From positions 310,001-372,000 of the forward strand of contig CAJNDS010000047.1 of NCBI GenBank assembly GCA_905221605.1: a stretch of DNA of 62,000 nucleotides. Reading direction: 5' to 3'. Source of the stretch: Symbiodinium natans (taxonomy: Eukaryota > Sar > Dinophyceae > Suessiales > Symbiodiniaceae). This document shows, in pieces, positions 38,301-41,300 of this stretch. Made by a program: the position numbers and the translations under genes. The first letter of the stretch is position 1; each line of letters begins with the position of its first letter. The notes below the pieces were generated by a model that worked only from the letters and a program-made list of their open reading frames with translations, was not told where the DNA came from and made no database searches.

Positions 38301-41300
38301 TGACTGACAAACACTGCTTCACTAACACGGCGGCAAAACACAACAGTTAAAAATTGTCCAGCACTCAAAAGACGAAGATGCCAATTTTTCCATCCTTGCC
38401 AACAAACCTCATGAATCCTGATGTCTGAAATGTCACGACCAGCAAAAGAACACTTTGAGGTCCATTGTGTCATCAGAACCTTCCTGGGCAAAGCCTTGCC
38501 ACCAACTTCAGTAGTGTCATAGTACTCTGAGTTGGTCTGAAACTCCTTGGGAAGTTGCAAAGAATGTTCAGGCTTCCCATGAGGTGACCAAGGCTCGTCA
38601 TAGTTTCGAGGTTTTTTGTCAGGAGTCCAAGAATGAGAAGATTGCTCATTCCAAGGTCTGGATGACTGCTCACTCCAAGAATTGGATGACCATGAACGCC
38701 CATAGGTTCCGGAAGATCCTCGAAACGACATGTCCAAAACTATCAAGTCCTAGGGTGTCGGGAACACAACAGCAGCTACACCACCTAAGCCAAAACACAA
38801 ACGTACATGAATTGGAAAGATCATTGCGGCGGCAGCACAAACAGACATACCAGCTTCTAATACATAGACGAGGGCAGAGGTGATCATTTTACGCCAAAAG
38901 GAAGATCATCCATCACAGCCGAATTATGACCTACGTGGGGACCTACTGCGATCACTCCTACTGGTGAGACTAGCTGGACGAGCTTTAGAAGGCACACTGG
39001 AAACATGATGACCGGCCACGTGCTCAGTACTAGAAGTACCTACTGTTGTTGCTGTCGGAGGCCACATGCTGACTCCAACAGGTCGAACACCGGACGTAGG
39101 TGGAGGTGTACTAGGAGGAGGAAGTGGAGGTGGCGGAACAGCAGGAAGCTTCGGCACCACCGGCTCATGACCCTCAAAGTTGTTAGTACATCCCGAACTG
39201 GAAGAAGAACGTGACGCAGAAGCCTGATTGATAGCATCTGCAACGTCTTGATCGATTTGTGCACGAAGCCGAGAAACTAGTCGGCCTACAGTAGGATTCG
39301 TAGATGCACTCACCACAATTCGGTATAGAGCTTGGCGATTGCCAGGACTCAACTCTTGAATGATTTGTAGAATGTCCCGGGAATTGACTCCAGACATGGC
39401 GTAAGAAGTCTTCTAATCAACAGAACGAAAACTCTCCAAATCAACAAAGCAGAAGAGCTAGATTGAACCGAAAAGTCAATAAAGTGGCGCAGTAGGTAAG
39501 CATACAACATGCCATATAGGACTGCTCGAAAAGTGCACAGCAAAAACTCTTGCGCAAGGTCATTATGAACTGCAGAACGCTGATCAGAATCTTCATTCAT
39601 TGGCTAAGGGTGAAACTGTAAGGTCCGCAAACCTAGCTGCACACTACGCAGACAAAGCCGAGCTTGTGAGACATACATGGGTGATCCTTGGCAAATCCAT
39701 GCGTATACACCATCGTTTGTCCGTAGACGCACTCTGGACCAAGCCCGCTTTCGGAACAAGAAAGCTTTCCAACCAAGTTGAACTGCGGTTGGTCTTCACA
39801 TGGGCACCAAAAATCTTGCCAGAAAACGCAACACCACAGACATTCTTTGGGTGCTTATGGAGTTTCAATGATTCAGCAACCAAGTCCGAATGAGAAATTG
39901 GGGAGCCGAAATGTCTCACTCTTGCAAAGAAACCTTGAACAGGCAAATCATCAGGGAGACATATACCGTCGTTGGTGGTCGGTAACACAAAACCAGTGTT
40001 CATAATGCCAAAGACTGCTTCCACTCCAGCAATATGCCAAAAGGTATAGTGCGAAAAATCAGCATGACCCTCCAAATGTGCAGTAACCGGACCCGGAAAA
40101 GCTTCGGAACGAATCAGCCAAAGTACAGTGTCATCCATTCGATGGCACGTTGCAGCAGAGAAAATGTCTGGAATCCGCAAACCATTGACAATGACTGCAT
40201 GAAGAAAGGTCAAAAGTGGCTTGATTGCAATGTCAGAAACTACTGCATTCGCAGGAAAAAGTCGCATTAGATCACCACGAGCTTGCTCAAACAGAGTGTA
40301 GGTGACATCTTTGACTTTTGCCAACAAAGGTAAAAGCCACTGCTTGCGATTCTGTAGAGTATTGGTAGCGAATAGATCCACAGAATGCCAATCCTCATCT
40401 CTGATCGCTGATACCAAGAAAGTGCCCATTGCAGGAAGATTGTAAGGTATCGTTGTCTCATGAGCTTGCGAAAGTTCATACATCACGTCATCGGGCTTTC
40501 CAACAGGACTGCAGGATCCAGAAAAGGGTACGTAGGTCTCAAGAAACAGGCGCAAACTACCAAAATTAGAAGGACTAATGCAACTAACCGAATCCGTCAA
40601 CGAAGCAGAAAGACCTAAAAAATTACTGCTGGTTGCATCGCTTGAAGGAAAAAACCACGTTCCCGGCGGTGGTGAAACTGCTGCTGAAGAAGCCATTGGC
40701 ATATGCAAAGCGGGTGCTGTTGAATGTGCAGAAGGCCCAAACCATTGTACCGGCGGATAATTGTACGCCGGAGCAGGCGGATAATTGTACGCCGGAGCTG
40801 GCAAAGCCAACATGCTACTTGGATAAGATCTATGATGAACTTGTCGATCTCGGCTAGAAGTAGAGCGATGTCTCCGGCTCTTCTTCTTTGATTTGTGTCT
40901 CCTGGTTCTAGACCTAGATCTAGAACAGCTGGAGGAACGCACAATGACGGTAATACGCGGCATGGCTCAAGGGGAAGGACAATACCTACAGTAATGAAGC
41001 ATCTTGATAGGGTCCTGATTGCAAGATGCTACATAGCGTCAATGCTACAAATGCTAAACAGCTAGTAATCGCTGAACAATGGATGGTCACTGAACAGGTG
41101 TTGGTCGCTGAACAATTGTTGGTCACTGAACAATAAGGGATCACAGCGGATCTTCATGGTGTTCGCTCATTGCAGCTCAGTGTTGAATGAGGCAGTCGGT
41201 GAAAACATGAACCGGCTGCCCTCTCGCTTGTGAAGGTCACTGAACAGAGTATTGGGTATGCTCAAGGAATGGTGATTGAACACATCAAATTCAGCAGGAC

